Under the pieces are notes generated by a model. The model did not search any database and had not been told where the DNA came from. It saw only the letters and a list, made by a program, of their open reading frames with translations. Positions 62,201 to 64,000 of a stretch of 64,000 nucleotides of DNA are shown here, piece after piece (position 1 is the first letter of the stretch; each line of letters starts with the position of its first letter). The position numbers and the translations under genes were made by a program. Source of the stretch: Mya arenaria (lineage: Eukaryota; Mollusca; Bivalvia; Myida; Myidae); assembly GCF_026914265.1 (NCBI RefSeq), contig NC_069124.1:10444522-10508521 (forward strand). The letters run 5' to 3'.

Positions 62201-63226
62201 GCCATATCAAATTGGATGTAGTTCTATTTATCTGTAAGCATACCCAATGACTTCTGTTTATCTTTTTGACACTTTTTAACCCCCTAAAATGCAGCATTTA
62301 TAGCAATTACAAAATGTGACAAAACCGAAAGCAAATCTATCTTTAGCGCGTAAATGTCATTACGAAATGTACTGTACACATTAAGTGTCTTTTCGACAAC
62401 CTAAAATTCTATGATTTGCATTTTTAAAACTAACATGTTAATTACGCAACAACAAAGCTTTTGAGCTAAATCTTAAAATTGTTTGCTATTAAGAGACATA
62501 CTAGTTAAAGGATGTCATTGTTAATCTGTGAGCTCAATAAAATTCCGCAATAATTAGCGAGGCGTTGACTTGGCCGTGACTGCTTGCCCTGATTATCGGA
62601 TTTGATGTCTCACCAGCAGATGCGCTCGATTTATGACAGTGACAGAATCGATTATCATGCAGGCCGCATGGGCACTGCTCACGTCATTTTAAGAAAATAT
62701 TTTCACAAAAATCATTGTCTCCATAAATTATCCAAATTTGTAAAGTTGTCGCCACTTTTGCGATTTTGCTGCAAATGGCGATCGCCATCGGGAACCCTGG
62801 TTAAGGGTAAACAAAATTGAAAGAAACACCTGTGAATAATGTGTGCATTAAAATTATCATTTGCTAGCTCAATTCCCCTTCTTAAGAGGTCCTGACTCCA
62901 TTTCCTTACAGCGGGAAGACAGCCCTTGAGAGACAAACATCACAGAATGATGCAGCAATTGGTCCATCACTTTCAAAGCCTTTAAACTAACCATATTCCC
63001 AAATCTTACCCTAACTGACTAACCTATACTACAGTATAGATCCGAAACTTAAAGCGTAAAAGAACAATATAAACTTCTTATCACAAATGAAATTCAATGA
63101 CACATTCGCAAATACTTAAGACTAAGAATAAATTTGCTATACCTGTTGTATATGCTCGCATTTATTTCGCAACGCGAGATATTTCTTCATAAATACGTTT
63201 TCTCCGAAATTTTCTTCCTCCGCCAT
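56300..63226 (-). CDS. HMG-box protein with TFPT/INO80F-like N-terminal coiled coil
   Basis: Six exons on the - strand, 63143-63226, 60252-60322, 59821-59890, 58720-59040, 57960-58043 and 56300-56443, with GT-AG junctions and consistent phases, give 257 residues. Residues 1-75 hold KKYLALRNKCEHIQQ, NERLVNRLQHVKKLVR and RRLDGYKDNYW. This resembles TFPT (INO80F), whose homologous region reads -RYQALxRRCxxIEQ-NERVLNRL- and RVLDSYGDDY. A basic, Ser/Pro-rich linker (KQKQPRKHKSLLK) follows. The HMG box (about 157-222) has SPIKRPTSAFMMFCDQYK, then ISQAELTKRLTLKWNSL and EDKKIYQDM. It is split by introns inside the box. I infer a nuclear DNA-binding subunit, plausibly of the INO80 remodeller. The start codon sits in AAAATGGCGG, a YY1-like context. 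Introns 1 and 5 are loaded with repeats. Confidence 0.82.
56940..57720. repeat. Diverged tandem array (about 180-bp units) in intron 5
   Basis: AAAGGGCCATCATTTGCATT near 56949, AAAGGGCCACAATTTGCATT near 57301, AAGAGCCATTCTTTGCATAA near 57497 and AAAGGGCCATTACTTTCATT near 57675 mark successive units. Each is followed by TTAAGT--GTTGGAT-GTT and GCTCAGATATTGAC-type phrases. The array is non-coding and lies within an intron of the HMG-box gene. Confidence 0.65.
60838..60965. repeat. GC-rich repeat in intron 1
   Basis: This island is rich in G and C (GTTCCCCCTGGATTG, then GGGGGTTGCGAAAGGCCCCC and GAGGGGGCGAAGCCCCCTGA) and contrasts sharply with the AT-rich intron. A related phrase, AAGTTGTCGCCACTTTTGCG, occurs at 62744-62800 with ATCGGGAACCCTGG. 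It resembles the end pieces of a dispersed element. Confidence 0.5.
61150..61985. repeat. Tandem array of 165-bp units in intron 1
   Basis: AAAGCCAGATGTCAATGG and variants recur at 61213, 61378, 61543, 61707 and 61871, a period of 164-165 bp. GGGGCATAATTTTGTCAAAA and GTTACCTCCTCCTGTGT recur in each unit. The array ends in a GACGCCGATG motif and a TCACCTTATTCTTCGAATAG tail. It is non-coding; open frames through it are artefacts of the array. Confidence 0.85.
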
Positions 63227-63489
63227 TTTTTTATGGTCGTGTTGATTACAACGGTCCCAAAACTTTTAAACCGGTTTTAAAGCAGAACATATCATATTGT
63301 TAGATCGGGAACATTGTGACAGTTTTAAGAATAATGCTTGATACAGACAGTTTGTTACACAATGCTTTTGCAGAGAACTGTTTCCTATACAAAAAAATAA
63401 GAATGTTATAGCTGGGTATCTAGTTTTTTTCAAATTGTTAGCTAAAATGTCTTCAAATTATGGTGGCACAGAGGTGGCATGTGTATGTT
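63227..63489. promoter_or_regulatory. Upstream region of the HMG-box gene
   Basis: The promoter should lie here, immediately right of the - strand ATG. No TATA box is evident. The start-codon context AAAATGGCGG could serve as a YY1-type downstream element. This is inference from position. Confidence 0.3.
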
Positions 63490-63494
63490 TTTAT

Positions 63495-63650
63495 TTATCT
63501 CGTGCCCACGATATTATAAGTCGTGCGCACGAGTTACTATGTCATACGTTCGAGTTACTTAGTCGTGCGCACGAGATACTTCGTCGTGCGCACGACTTAC
63601 TAAGTCGTGAGCACGAGAATCAGATAATTAAGTCGTGCGCACGACATAAT
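63495..63650. repeat. Array of GTCGTGCGCACGAC-type palindromes
   Basis: Short palindromic units (CTCGTGCCCACGAT, GTCGTGCGCACGAG, GTCGTGCGCACGAC and CGTGAGCACGAG) recur about every 24-30 bp. They are joined by TTACT-A/ATACT-type spacers. Each unit is a self-complementary 12-14 mer with CpG steps. The 85-codon open frame over it is a by-product of the repeat. Confidence 0.8.
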
Positions 63651-64000
63651 TTGCCAATAGAAATAAATATTTGCACTTTAATCTCAGACTGAATAACGTG
63701 AAAGATACGAATGTTCATTGCCAGTCAAAAAGGCCGGAGTGTCTACTACTTGACAGTCAATCGGCGCTATCTTCATGATGGTGTTTTCTGTTATAAACGT
63801 TGCAAAACTAACCAGTGATGTTGCAAACGTACCCTACCATTACCCGTTCTAACGTTGCGTCCACTCAAAGCTTAACCCTTACGGCTGGGCCCCTTCTCAT
63901 CTTCTAGTGACCGGCTTCCATCACAGAATCACCGATACCACTCAAAAACTTGTAACTGTGACATATTCATTCCCATATATGTTTATTGCATCATATCAAA
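63651..64000. other. Gene-free stretch at the window end
   Basis: I see no gene or repeat that I can name. Confidence 0.35.

Overview
The window reads as AT-rich nuclear DNA of an animal, most likely a bivalve mollusc (inference). The basis is intron-containing genes with GT-AG junctions, a ciliary enkurin gene, a Mag/Steamer-type Ty3/gypsy element, and repeat styles common in bivalve genomes: palindromic MITEs, long diverged tandem arrays, ACGG-rich repeat ends and GTCGTGCGCACGAC blocks. No bacterial, organellar or viral replicon features were seen, and no tRNA or rRNA genes were found.

Only two convincing intact host genes are present, both at the right end. Enkurin (ENKUR; + strand, 51518-53360) has four coding exons giving 251 residues. 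A six-exon gene on the - strand (56300-63226) encodes a 257-residue protein that joins a TFPT/INO80F-like N-terminal coiled coil to a C-terminal HMG box. The two genes converge on a 2.9 kb spacer.

The rest is repeat-dominated. From left to right: a 246-bp MITE (7.6 kb); a diverged tandem array (10.6-11.1 kb); a decayed LINE (12.9-15.2 kb) split by a 689-bp non-autonomous hAT element with a perfect 8-bp target duplication; a 135-bp palindrome (15.9 kb); a fresh 146-bp tandem repeat (23.2-23.6 kb); a broken mariner (24.5-25.8 kb); a second LINE scrap (33.3-33.8 kb); coding-like fragments on the - strand at 34.3 and 36.9-37.5 kb; another tandem array (39.5-40.4 kb); a cytochrome P450 pseudogene lacking its heme-binding end (40.8-42.1 kb); and a 455-bp TTAA-flanked MITE (42.7-43.2 kb).

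The most unusual structure is at 43357-50582. Two 492-bp inverted repeats, nearly identical and without net length difference, bracket 6.2 kb holding a Mag/Steamer-like gag-pol. That element has a clear polypurine tract and 144-bp 3' LTR but no visible 5' LTR or primer-binding site. Its frame is cut by one stop near the C terminus, after which a recognisable retroelement tail continues in frame. It looks like a foldback-type unit carrying a disabled retrotransposon.

All homology calls rest on reading motifs by eye; no database search was possible.
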